Source: Clusia tigrina (Eukaryota > Arthropoda > Insecta > Diptera > Clusiidae). Taken from it: 64,000 nucleotides of DNA. Every line of letters starts with the position of its first letter. Position 1 is the first letter of the stretch. The DNA lies in assembly GCA_920105625.2 (NCBI GenBank), contig OV050033.1, forward strand, positions 93,622,280 through 93,686,279. Reading direction: 5' to 3'. Both the position numbers and the translations under genes were made by a program. Shown here piece by piece: positions 51,191 to 63,900 of the stretch. The notes below the pieces were generated by a model. It searched no databases, had not been told where the DNA came from, and was given only the letters and a program-made list of their open reading frames with translations.

Positions 51191-54100
51191 GCCCTACCTT
51201 CTATACGGTACGTCCTACACCTATCAAAGTTTGCAACATACAAATGCTTGTAACTTTTTACTGGAGCGTCATAAAACCTAGAAATTTTGTAACAATAAAG
51301 TACTCGAGCCTCTTGTCAATTTAAGCTATCGCTCAAAGCTATGCTACCATTGAGTCCCAAATCAAACACTGACAAAAATTCAAATGGCCCTAACTTCTAT
51401 ACGGTACGTCCTACACCTATCAAAGTTTGCAACATACAAATGCTTGTAACTTTTTACTGGAGCGTCATAAAACCTTGAAATTTTGTAACAATAAAGTACT
51501 CGAGCCTCTTGTCAATTTAAGTTATCGGTCAAAGCTGTGCTACCCTTGTGTCCCAAATCAAATTCTGATAAAAATTCACATGGCCCTAACTTCTATACGG
51601 TACGTCCTACACCTATCAAAGTTTGCAACGTACAAATGCTTGTAACTTTTTACTGGAGTGTCATAAAACCTTGAAATTTTTTAACAATAAAGTACTCGAG
51701 CCTCTTGTCAATTTAAGCTATCGCTCAAAGCTATGCTACCATTGAGTCCCAAATCAAACACTGACAAAAATTCAAATGGCCCTAACTTCTATACGGTACG
51801 TCCTACACCTATCAAAGTTTGCAACGTACAAATGCTTGTAACTTTTTACTGGAGTGTCATAAAACCTTGAAATTTTGTAACAATAAAGTACTCGAGCCTC
51901 TTGTCAATTTAAGCTATCGCTCAAAACTATGCTACCCTTCAGTGCCAAATCAAACACTGATAAAGCTTCAAATGGCCCTAACTTCTATACGGCACGTCCT
52001 ACACCTATCAAAGTTTGCCACATATAAATGCTTGTAACTTTTTACTGGAGCGTCATAAAACCTTGAAATTTTGTAACAATAAAGTACTCGAGCCTCTTGT
52101 CAATTTAAGCTATCGCTCAAAGCTGTGGTACCCTTGAGTCCCAAATCAAACACTGACAAAAATTCAAATGGCCCTAACTTCTATACGGTACGTCCTACAC
52201 ATATCAAAGTTTGCAACATACAAATGCTTGTAACTTTTTACTGGAGCGTCATAAAACCTTGAAATTTTGTAACAATAAAGTACTCGAGCCTCTTGTCAAT
52301 TTAAGCTATCGGTCAAAGCTGTGCTACCCTTGTGTCCCAAATCAAACTCTGATAAAAATTCAAATGGCCCTACCTTCTATACGGTACGTCCTACACCTAT
52401 CAAAGTTTGCAACGTACAAATGCTTGTAACTTTTTACTGGAGCGTCATAATACCTTGAAATTTTGTAACAATAAAGTACTCGAGCCTCTTGTCAATTTAA
52501 GCTATCGCTCAAAGCTATGCTACCATTGAGTCCCAAATCAAACACTGACAAAAATTCAAATGGCCCTAACTTCTATACGGTACGTCCTACACCTATCAAA
52601 GTTTGAAACATACAAATGCTTGTAACTTTTTACTGGAGTGTCATAAAACCTTGAAATTTTGTAACAATAAAGTACTCGAGCCTCTTGTCAATTTAAGCTA
52701 TCGGTCAAAGCTGTGCTACCCTTGTGTCCCAAATCAAACTCTGATAAAAATTCAAATGGCCCTAACTTCTATACGGTACGTCCTACACCTATCAGAGTTT
52801 GCAACGTACAAATGCTTGTAACTTTTTACTGGAGTGTCATAAAACCTTGAAATTTTGTAACAATAAAGTACTCGAGCCTCTTGTCAATTTAAGCTATCGC
52901 TCAAAACTATGCTACCCTTCAGTGCCAAATCAAACACTGATAAAGCTTCAAATGGCCCTAACTTCTATACGGCACGTCCTACACCTATCAAAGTTTGCCA
53001 CATATAAATGCTTGTAACTTTTTACTGGAGTGTCATAAAACCTTGAAATTTTTTAACAATAAAGTACTCGAGCCTCTTGTCAATTTAAGCTATCGCTCAA
53101 AGCTATGCTACCATTGAGTCCCAAATCAAACACTGACAAAAATTCAAATGGCCCTAACTTCTATACGGTACGTCCTACACCTATCAAAGTTTGCAACATA
53201 CAAATGCTTGTAACTTTTTACTGGAGCGTCATAAAACCTTGAAATTTTTTAACAATAAAGTACTCGAGCCTCTTGTCAATTTAAGCTATCGCTCAAAGCT
53301 ATGCTACCATTGAGTCCCAAATCAAACACTGACAAAAATTCAAATGGCCCTAACTTCTATACGGTACGTCCTACACCTATCAAAGTTTGCAACGTACAAA
53401 TGCTTGTAACTTTTTACTGGAGTGTCATAAAACCTTGAAATTTTGTAACAATAAAGTACTCGAGCCTCTTGTCAATTTAAGCTATCGCTCAAAACTATGC
53501 TACCCTTCAGTGCCAAATCAAACTCTGATAAAAATTCACATGGCCCTAACTTCTATACGGTACGTCCTACACCTATCAAAGTTTGCAACGTACAAATGCT
53601 TGTAACTTTTTACTGGAGCGTCATAATACCTTGAAATTTTGTAACAATAAAGTACTCGAGCCTCTTGTCAATTTAAGCTATCGCTCAAAACTATGCTACC
53701 CTTCAGTGCCAAATCAAACACTGATAAAGCTTCAAATGGCCCTAACTTCTATACGGCACGTCCTACACCTATCAAAGTTTGCCACATATAAATGCTTGTA
53801 ACTTTTTACTGGAGTGTCATAAAACCTTGAAATTTTGTAACAATAAAGTACTCGAGCCTCTTGTCAATTTAAGCTATCGCTCAAAGCTATGCTACCATTG
53901 AGTCCCAAATCAAACACTGACAAAAATTCAAATGGCCCTAACTTCTATACGGTACGTCCTACACCTATCAAAGTTTGAAACATACAAATGCTTGTAACTT
54001 TTTACTGGAGCGTCATAAAACCTTGAAATTTTGAAACAATAAAGTACTCGAGCCTCTTGTCAATTTAAGCTATCGGTCAAAGCTGTGCTACCCTTGTGTC

Positions 54101-54718
54101 CCAAATCAAACTCTGATAAAAATTCAAATGGCCCTACCTTCTATACGGTACGTCCTACACCTATCAAAGTTTGCAACGTACAAATGCTTGTAACTTTTTA
54201 CTGGAGCGTCATAATACCTTGAAATTTTGTAACAATAAAGTACTCGAGCCTCTTGTCAATTTAAGCTATCGCTCAAAGCTATGCTACCATTGAGTCCCAA
54301 ATCAAACACTGACAAAAATTCAAATGGCCCTAACTTCTATACGGTACGTCCTACACCTATCAAAGTTTGAAACATACAAATGCTTGTAACTTTTTACTGG
54401 AGTGTCATAAAACCTTGAAATTTTGTAACAATAAAGTACTCGAGCCTCTTGTCAATTTAAGCTATCGGTCAAAGCTGTGCTACCCTTGTGTCCCAAATCA
54501 AACTCTGATAAAAATTCAAATGGCCCTAACTTCTATACGGTACGTCCTACACCTATCAAAGTTTGCAACGTACAAATGCTTGTAACTTTTTACTGGAGTG
54601 TCATAAAACCTTGAAATTTTGTAACAATAAAGTACTCGAGCCTCTTGTCAATTTAAGCTATCGCTCAAAGCTGTGGTACCCTTGAGTCCCAAATCAAACA
54701 CTGATAAAGCTTCAAATG
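51191..54718 (+). repeat. E-anchored higher-order unit, 18 monomers
   Basis: This unit opens at GCCCTACCTT (51191), which leads into an E monomer with CCTAGAAATTTTG. A monomer with TTCACATGGCC follows near 51576. The same anchor occurs at 41391, exactly 9800 bp (50 monomers) upstream. The unit also holds a heptamer-style run starting near 52603 and a B/A hybrid monomer near 53510. It is 3528 bp, the longest of the E-anchored series. Confidence 0.8.
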
Positions 54719-57266
54719 GCCCTACCTTCTATACGGTACGTCCTACACCTATCAAAGTTTGCAACATACAAATGCTTGTAACTTTTTACTGGAGCGTCAT
54801 AAAACCTAGAAATTTTGTAACAATAAAGTACTCGAGCCTCTTGTCAATTTAAGCTATCGCTCAAAGCTATGCTACCATTGAGTCCCAAATCAAACACTGA
54901 CAAAAATTCAAATGGCCCTAACTTCTATACGGTACGTCCTACACCTATCAAAGTTTGCAACATACAAATGCTTGTAACTTTTTACTGGAGCGTCATAAAA
55001 CCTTGAAATTTTGTAACAATAAAGTACTCGAGCCTCTTGTCAATTTAATTAATCGGTCAAAGCTGTGCTACCCTTGTGTCCCAAATCAAACTCTGATAAA
55101 AATTCACATGGCCCTAACTTCTATACGGTACGTCCTACACCTATCAAAGTTTGCAACGTACAAATGCTTGTAACTTTTTACTGGAGTGTCATAAAACCTT
55201 GAAATTTTTTAACAATAAAGTACTCGAGCCTCTTGTCAATTTAAGCTATCGCTCAAAGCTATGCTACCATTGAGTCCCAAATCAAACACTGACAAAAATT
55301 CAAATGGCCCTAACTTCTATACGGTACGTCCTACACCTATCAAAGTTTGCAACGTACAAATGCTTGTAACTTTTTACTGGAGTGTCATAAAACCTTGAAA
55401 TTTTGTGACAATAAAGTACTCGAGCCTCTTGCCAATTTAAGCTATCGCTCAAAACTATGCTACCCTTCAGTGCCAAATCAAACACTGATAAAGCTTCAAA
55501 TGGCCCTAACTTCTATACGGCACGTCCTACACCTATCAAAGTTTGCCACATATAAATGCTTGTAACTTTTTACTGGAGCGTCATAAAACCTTGAAATTTT
55601 GTAACAATAAAGTACTCGAGCCTCTTGTCAATTTAAGCTATCGCTCAAAGCTGTGGTACCCTTGAGTCCCAAATCAAACACTGACAAAAATTCAAATGAC
55701 CCTAACTTCTATACGGTACGTCCTACACCTATCAAAGTTTGCAACATACAAATGCTTGTAACTTTTTACTGGAGCGTCATAAAACCTTGAAATTTTGTAA
55801 CAATAAAGTACTCGAGCCTCTTGTCAATTTAAGCTATCGGTCAAAGCTGTGCTACCCTTGTGTCCCAAATCAAACTCTGATAAAAATTCTAATGGCCCTA
55901 ACTTCTATACGGTACGTCCTACACCTATCAAAGTTTGCAACATACAAATGCTTGTAACTTTTTACTGGAGCGTCATAAAACCTTGAAATTTTGTAACAAT
56001 AAAGTACTCGAGCCTCTTGTCAATTTAAGCTATCGCTCAAAGCTATGCTACCATTGAGTCCCAAATCAAACACTGACAAAAATTCAAATGGCCCTAACTT
56101 CTATACGGTACGTCCTACACCTATCAAAGTTTGAAACATACAAATGCTTGTAACTTTTTACTGGAGTGTCATAAAACCTTGAAATTTTGTAACAATAAAG
56201 TACTCGAGCCTCTTGTCAATTTAAGCTATCGGTCAAAGCTGTGCTACCCTTGTGTCCCAAATCAAACTCTGATAAAAATTCAAATGGCCCTAACTTCTAT
56301 ACGGTACGTCCTACACCTATCAAAGTTTGCAACGTACAAATGCTTGTAACTTTTTACTGGAGTGTCATAAAACCTTGAAATTTTGTAACAATAAAGTACT
56401 CGAGCCTCTTGTCAATTTAAGCTATCGCTCAAAACTATGCTACCCTTCAGTGCCAAATCAAACACTGATAAAGCTTCAAATGGCCCTAACTTCTATACGG
56501 CACGTCCTACACCTATCAAAGTTTGCCACATATAAATGCTTGTAACTTTTTACTGGAGTGTCATAAAACCTTGAAATTTTTTAACAATAAAGTACTCGAG
56601 CCTCTTGTCAATTTAAGCTATCGCTCAAAGCTATGCTACCATTGAGTCCCAAATCAAACACTGACAAAAATTCAAATGGCCCTAACTTCTATACGGTACG
56701 TCCTACACCTATCAAAGTTTGCAACATACAAATGCTTGTAACTTTTTACTGGAGCGTCATAAAACCTTGAAATTTTTTAACAATAAAGTACTCGAGCCTC
56801 TTGTCAATTTAAGCTATCGCTCAAAGCTATGCTACCATTGAGTCCCAAATCAAACACTGACAAAAATTCAAATGGCCCTAACTTCTATACGGTACGTCCT
56901 ACACCTATCAAAGCTTGCAACGTACAAATGCTTGTAACTTTTTACTGGAGTGTCATAAAACCTTGAAATTTTGTAACAATAAAGTACTCGAGCCTCTTGT
57001 CAATTTAAGCTATCGCTCAAAACTATGCTACCCTTCAGTGCCAAATCAAACACTGATAAAGCTTCAAATGGCCCTAACTTCTATACGGCACGTCCTACAC
57101 CTATCAAAGTTTGCCACGTATAAATGCTTGTAACTTTTTACTGGAGCGTCATAAAACCTTGAAATTTTGTAACAATAAAGTACTCGAGCCTCTTGTCAAT
57201 TTAAGCTATCGCTCAAAGCTGTGGTACCCTTGAGTCCCAAATCAAACACTGATAAAGCTTCAAATG
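54719..57266 (+). repeat. E-anchored higher-order unit, 13 monomers
   Basis: It opens with the E monomer at 54719 and runs 2548 bp to the next anchor. Private changes include AATTTAATTAATCGG near 55045, where neighbours read AATTTAAGTTATCGG or AATTTAAGCTATCGG, TTTTGTGACAATAAAG near 55403, and AAAGCTTGCAACG near 56912. The second half follows the A-B-C-C-B order of the heptamer and hexamer domains. Confidence 0.8.
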
Positions 57267-57451
57267 GCCCTACCTTCTATACGGTACGTCCTACACCTAT
57301 CAAAGTTTGCAACATACAAATGCTTGTAACTTTTTACTGGAGCGTCATAAAACCTAGAAATTTTGTAACAATAAAGTACTCGAGCCTCTTGCCAATTTAA
57401 GCTATCGCTCAAAGCTATGCTACCATTGAGTCCCAAATCAAACACTGACAA
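57260..57451 (-). other. 63-codon minus-strand open frame, by-product; not called a gene
   Basis: Most monomers read CTTGTCAATTTAAG, which on the minus strand puts a TGA between the SLN and QEARV codons. In this monomer CTTGCCAATTTAAG turns it into TGG, so the frame stays open. It starts at TTG, not ATG. The same change explains similar frames at 55300-55485, 59612-59803, 60984-61175 and 63532-63723. TTGTGAATTTAAG (TCA, serine) explains those at 1976-2179 and 10833-11063. I see no recognisable protein family. Confidence 0.75.
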
Positions 57452-60400
57452 AAATTCAAATGGCCCTAACTTCTATACGGTACGTCCTACACCTATCAAA
57501 GTTTGCAACATACAAATGCTTGTAACTTTTTACTGGAGCGTCATAAAACCTTGAAATTTTGTAACAATAAAGTACTCGAGCCTCTTGTCAATTTAAGTTA
57601 TCGGTCAAAGCTGTGCTACCCTTGTGTCCCAAATCAAACTCTGATAAAAATTCACATGGCCCTAACTGCTATACGGTACGTCCTACACCTATCAAAGTTT
57701 GCAACGTACAAATGCTTGTAACTTTTTACTGGAGTGTCATAAAACCTTGAAATTTTTTAACAATAAAGTACTCGAGCCTCTTGTCAATTTAAGCTATCGC
57801 TCAAAGCTATGCTACCATTGAGTCCCAAATCAAACACTGACAAAAATTCAAATGGCCCTAACTTCTATACGGTACGTCCTACACTTATCAAAGTTTGCAA
57901 CGTACAAATGCTTGTAACTTTTTACTGGAGTGTCATAAAACCTTGAAATTTTGTAACAATAAAGTACTCGAGCCTCTTGTCAATTTAAGCTATCGCTCAA
58001 AACTATGCTACCCTTCAGTGCCAAATCAAACACTGATAAAGCTTCAAATGGCCCTAACTTCTATACGGCACGTCCTACACCTATCAAAGTTTGCCACATA
58101 TAAATGCTTGTAACTTTTTACTGGAGCGTCATAAAACCTTGAAATTTTGTAACAATAAAGTACTCGAGCCTCTTGTCAATTTAAGCTATCGCTCAAAGCT
58201 GTGGTACCCTTGAGTCCCAAATCAAACGCTGACAAAAATTCAAATGGCCCTAACTTCTATACGGTACGTCCTACACCTATCAAAGTTTGCAACATACAAA
58301 TGCTTGTAACTTTTTACTGGAGCGTCATAAAATCTTGAAATTTTGTAACAATAAAGTACTCGAGCCTCTTGTCAATTTAAGCTATCGCTCAAAGCTATGC
58401 TACCATTGAGTCCCAAATCAAACACTGACAAAAATTCAAATGGCCCTAACTTCTATACGGTACGTCCTACACCTATCAAAGTTTGAAACATACAAATGCT
58501 TGTAACTTTTTACTGGAGTGTCATAAAACCTTGAAATTTTGTAACAATAAAGTACTCGAGCCTCTTGTCAATTTAAGCTATCGGTCAAAGCTGTGCTACC
58601 CTTGTGTCCCAAATCAAACTCTGATAAAAATTCAAATGGCCCTAACTTCTATACGGTACGTCCTACACCTATCAAAGTTTGCAACGTTCAAATGCTTGTA
58701 ACTTTTTACTGGAGTGTCATAAAACCTTGAAATTTTGTAACAATAAAGTACTCGAGCCTCTTGTCAATTTAAGCTATCGCTCAAAACTATGCTACCCTTC
58801 AGTGCCAAATCAAACACTGATAAAGCTTCAAATGGCCCTAACTTCTATACGGCACGTCCTACACCTATCAAAGTTTGCCACATATAAATGCTTGTAACTT
58901 TTTACTGGAGTGTCATAAAACCTTGAAATTTTTTAACAATAAAGTACTCGAGCCTCTTGTCAATTTAAGCTATCGCTCAAAGCTATGCTACCATTGAGTC
59001 CCAAATCAAACACTGACAAAAATTCAAATGGCCCTAACTTCTATACGGTACGTCCTACACCTATCAAAGTTTGCAACATACAAATGCTTGTAACTTTTTA
59101 CTGGAGCGTCATAAAACCTTGAAATTTTTTAACAATAAAGTACTCGAGCCTCTTGTCAATTTAAGCTATCGCTCAAAGCTATGCTACCATTGAGTCCCAA
59201 ATCAAACACTGACAAAAATTCAAATGGCCCTAACTTCTATACGGTACGTCCTACACCTATCAAAGTTTGCAACGTACAAATGCTTGTAACTTTTTACTGG
59301 AGTGTCATAAAACCTTGAAATTTTGTAACAATAAAGTACTCGAGCCTCTTGTCAATTTAAGCTATCGCTCAAAACTATGCTACCCTTCAGTGCCAAATCA
59401 AACACTGATAAAGCTTCAAATGGCCCTAACTTCTATACGACACGTCCTACACCTATCAAAGTTTGCCACGTATAAATGCTTGTAACTTTTTACTGGAGCG
59501 TCATAAAACCTTGAAATTTTGTAACAATAAAGTACTCGAGCCTCTTGTCAATTTAAGCTATCGCTCAAAGCTGTGGTACCCTTGAGTCCCAAATCAAACA
59601 CTGATAAAGCTTCAAATGGCCCTACCTTCTATACGGTACGTCCTACACCTATCAAAGTTTGCAACATACAAATGCTTGTAACTTTTTACTGGAGCGTCAT
59701 AAAACCTAGAAATTTTGTAACAATAAAGTACTCGAGCCTCTTGCCAATTTAAGCTATCGCTCAAACCTATGCTACCATTGAGTCCCAAATCAAACACTGA
59801 CAAAAATTCAAATGGCCCTAACTTCTATACGGTACGTCCTACACCTATCAAAGTTTGCAACATACAAATGCTTGTAACTTTTTACTGGAGCGTCATAAAA
59901 CCTTGAAATTTTGTAACAATAAAGTACTCGAGCCTCTTGTCAATTTAAGTTATCGGTCAAAGCTGTGCTACCCTTGTGTCCCAAATCAAACTCTGATAAA
60001 AATTCACATGGCCCTAACTTCTATACGGTACGTCCTACACCTATCAAAGTTTGCAACGTACAAATGCTTGTAACTTTTTACTGGAGTGTCATAAAACCTT
60101 GAAATTTTTTAACAATAAAGTACTCGAGCCTCTTGTCAATTTAAGCTATCGCTCAAAGATATGCTACCATTGAGTCCCAAATCAAACACTGACAAAAATT
60201 CAAATGGCCCTAACTTCTATACGGTACGTCCTACACCTATCAAAGTTTGCAACGTACAAATGCTTGTAACTTTTTACTGGAGTGTCATAAAACCTTGAAA
60301 TTTTGTAACAATAAAGTACTCGAGCCTCTTGTCAATTTAAGCTATCGCTCAAAAGTATGCTACCCTTCAGTGCCAAATCAAACACTGATAAAGCTTCAAA

Positions 60401-60990
60401 TGGCCCTAACTTCTATACGGCACGTCCTACACCTATCAAAGTTTGCCACATATAAATGCTTGTAACTTTTTACTGGAGCGTCATAAAACCTTGAAATTTT
60501 GTAACAATAAAGTACTCGAGCCTCTTGTCAATTTAAGCTATCGCTCAAAGATGTGGTACCCTTGAGTCCCAAATCAAACACTGACAAAAATTCAAATGGC
60601 CCTAACTTCTATACGGTACGTCCTACACCTATCAAAGTTTGCAACATACAAATGCTTGTAACTTTTTACTGGAGCGTCATAAAACCTTGAAATTTTGTAA
60701 CAATAAAGTACTCGAGCCTCTTGTCAATTTAAGCTATCGGTCAAAACTATGCTACCCTTCAGTGCCAAATCAAACACTGATAAAGCTTCAAATGGCCCTA
60801 ACTTCTATACGGCACGTCCTACACCTATCAAAGTTTGCCACATATAAATGCTTGTAACTTTTTACTGGAGCGTCATAAAACCTTGAAATTTTGTAACAAT
60901 AAAGTACTCGAGCCTCTTGTCAATTTAAGCTATCGCTCAAAGCTGTGGTACCCTTGAGTCCCAAATCAAACACTGATAAAGCTTCAAATG
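57267..60990 (+). repeat. E-anchored 3724-bp block, copy 1 (12 + 7 monomers)
   Basis: The block contains E anchors at 57267 and 59619, giving 12- and 7-monomer sub-units. It is copied downstream. Shared rare variants are CTTGCCAATTTAAGC (57391/61115), ACACTTATCAAAG (57883/61607), CAAACGCTGAC (58227/61951), AAAATCTTG (58331/62251), CAACGTTCAAATGC (58686/62606), ATACGACACG (59437/63357) and CAAACCTATG (59765/63685). The offset is 3724 for the first three and 3920 for the rest. TAACTGCTATACGG near 57667 is private to this copy. Confidence 0.88.
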
Positions 60991-63900
60991 GCCCTACCTT
61001 CTATACGGTACGTCCTACACCTATCAAAGTTTGCAACATACAAATGCTTGTAACTTTTTACTGGAGCGTCATAAAACCTAGAAATTTTGTAACAATAAAG
61101 TACTCGAGCCTCTTGCCAATTTAAGCTATCGCTCAAAGCTATGCTACCATTGAGTCCCAAATCAAACACTGACAAAAATTCAAATGGCCCTAACTTCTAT
61201 ACGGTACGTCCTACACCTATCAAAGTTTGCAACATACAAATGCTTGTAACTTTTTACTGGAGCGTCATAAAACCTTGAAATTTTGTAACAATAAAGTACT
61301 CGAGCCTCTTGTCAATTTAAGTTATCGGTCAAAGCTGTGCTACCCTTGTGTCCCAAATCAAACTCTGATAAAAATTCACATGGCCCTAACTTCTATACGG
61401 TACGTCCTACACCTATCAAAGTTTGCAACGTACAAATGCTTGTAACTTTTTACTGGAGTGTCATAAAACCTTGAAATTTTTTAACAATAAAGTACTCGAG
61501 CCTCTTGTCAATTTAAGCTATCGCTCAAAGCTATGCTACCATTGAGTCCCAAATCAAACACTGACAAAAATTCAAATGGCCCTAACTTCTATACGGTACG
61601 TCCTACACTTATCAAAGTTTGCAACGTACAAATGCTTGTAACTTTTTACTGGAGTGTCATAAAACCTTGAAATTTTGTAACAATAAAGTACTCGAGCCTC
61701 TTGTCAATTTAAGCTATCGCTCAAAACTATGCTACCCTTCAGTGCCAAATCAAACACTGATAAAGCTTCAAATGGCCCTAACTTCTATACGGCACGTCCT
61801 ACACCTATCAAAGTTTGCCACATATAAATGCTTGTAACTTTTTACTGGAGCGTCATAAAACCTTGAAATTTTGTAACAATAAAGTACTCGAGCCTCTTGT
61901 CAATTTAAGCTATCGCTCAAAGCTGTGGTACCCTTGAGTCCCAAATCAAACGCTGACAAAAATTCAAATGGCCCTAACTTCTATACGGTACGTCCTACAC
62001 CTATCAAAGTTTGCAACATACAAATGCTTGTAACTTTTTACTGGAGCGTCATAAAACCTTGAAATTTTGTAACAATAAAGTACTCGAGCCTCTTGTCAAT
62101 TTAAGCTATCGGTCAAAGCTGTGCTACCCTTGTGTCCCAAATCAAACTCTGATAAAAATTCAAATGGCCCTAACTTCTATACGGTACGTCCTACACCTAT
62201 CAAAGTTTGCAACATACAAATGCTTGTAACTTTTTACTGGAGCGTCATAAAATCTTGAAATTTTGTAACAATAAAGTACTCGAGCCTCTTGTCAATTTAA
62301 GCTATCGCTCAAAGCTATGCTACCATTGAGTCCCAAATCAAACACTGACAAAAATTCAAATGGCCCTAACTTCTATACGGTACGTCCTACACCTATCAAA
62401 GTTTGAAACATACAAATGCTTGTAACTTTTTACTGGAGTGTCATAAAACCTTGAAATTTTGTAACAATAAAGTACTCGAGCCTCTTGTCAATTTAAGCTA
62501 TCGGTCAAAGCTGTGCTACCCTTGTGTCCCAAATCAAACTCTGATAAAAATTCAAATGGCCCTAACTTCTATACGGTACGTCCTACACCTATCAAAGTTT
62601 GCAACGTTCAAATGCTTGTAACTTTTTACTGGAGTGTCATAAAACCTTGAAATTTTGTAACAATAAAGTACTCGAGCCTCTTGTCAATTTAAGCTATCGC
62701 TCAAAACTATGCTACCCTTCAGTGCCAAATCAAACACTGATAAAGCTTCAAATGGCCCTAACTTCTATACGGCACGTCCTACACCTATCAAAGTTTGCCA
62801 CATATAAATGCTTGTAACTTTTTACTGGAGTGTCATAAAACCTTGAAATTTTTTAACAATAAAGTACTCGAGCCTCTTGTCAATTTAAGCTATCGCTCAA
62901 AGCTATGCTACCATTGAGTCCCAAATCAAACACTGACAAAAATTCAAATGGCCCTAACTTCTATACGGTACGTCCTACACCTATCAAAGTTTGCAACATA
63001 CAAATGCTTGTAACTTTTTACTGGAGCGTCATAAAACCTTGAAATTTTTTAACAATAAAGTACTCGAGCCTCTTGTCAATTTAAGCTATCGCTCAAAGCT
63101 ATGCTACCATTGAGTCCCAAATCAAACACTGACAAAAATTCAAATGGCCCTAACTTCTATACGGTACGTCCTACACCTATCAAAGTTTGCAACGTACAAA
63201 TGCTTGTAACTTTTTACTGGAGTGTCATAAAACCTTGAAATTTTGTAACAATAAAGTACTCGAGCCTCTTGTCAATTTAAGCTATCGCTCAAAACTATGC
63301 TACCCTTCAGTGCCAAATCAAACACTGATAAAGCTTCAAATGGCCCTAACTTCTATACGACACGTCCTACACCTATCAAAGTTTGCCACGTATAAATGCT
63401 TGTAACTTTTTACTGGAGCGTCATAAAACCTTGAAATTTTGTAACAATAAAGTACTCGAGCCTCTTGTCAATTTAAGCTATCGCTCAAAGCTGTGGTACC
63501 CTTGAGTCCCAAATCAAACACTGATAAAGCTTCAAATGGCCCTACCTTCTATACGGTACGTCCTACACCTATCAAAGTTTGCAACATACAAATGCTTGTA
63601 ACTTTTTACTGGAGCGTCATAAAACCTAGAAATTTTGTAACAATAAAGTACTCGAGCCTCTTGCCAATTTAAGCTATCGCTCAAACCTATGCTACCATTG
63701 AGTCCCAAATCAAACACTGACAAAAATTCAAATGGCCCTAACTTCTATACGGTACGTCCTACACCTATCAAAGTTTGCAACATACAAATGCTTGTAACTT
63801 TTTACTGGAGCGTCATAAAACCTTGAAATTTTGTAACAATAAAGTACTCGAGCCTCTTGTCAATTTAAGTTATCGGTCAAAGCTGTGCTACCCTTGTGTC

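Noticed and set aside
55300..63723. Minus-strand 61-63 codon frames as genes
   Set aside because: They arise from one change, CTTGTCAAT to CTTGCCAAT, which turns a TGA into TGG. Starts are not ATG and copies follow the repeat duplications.
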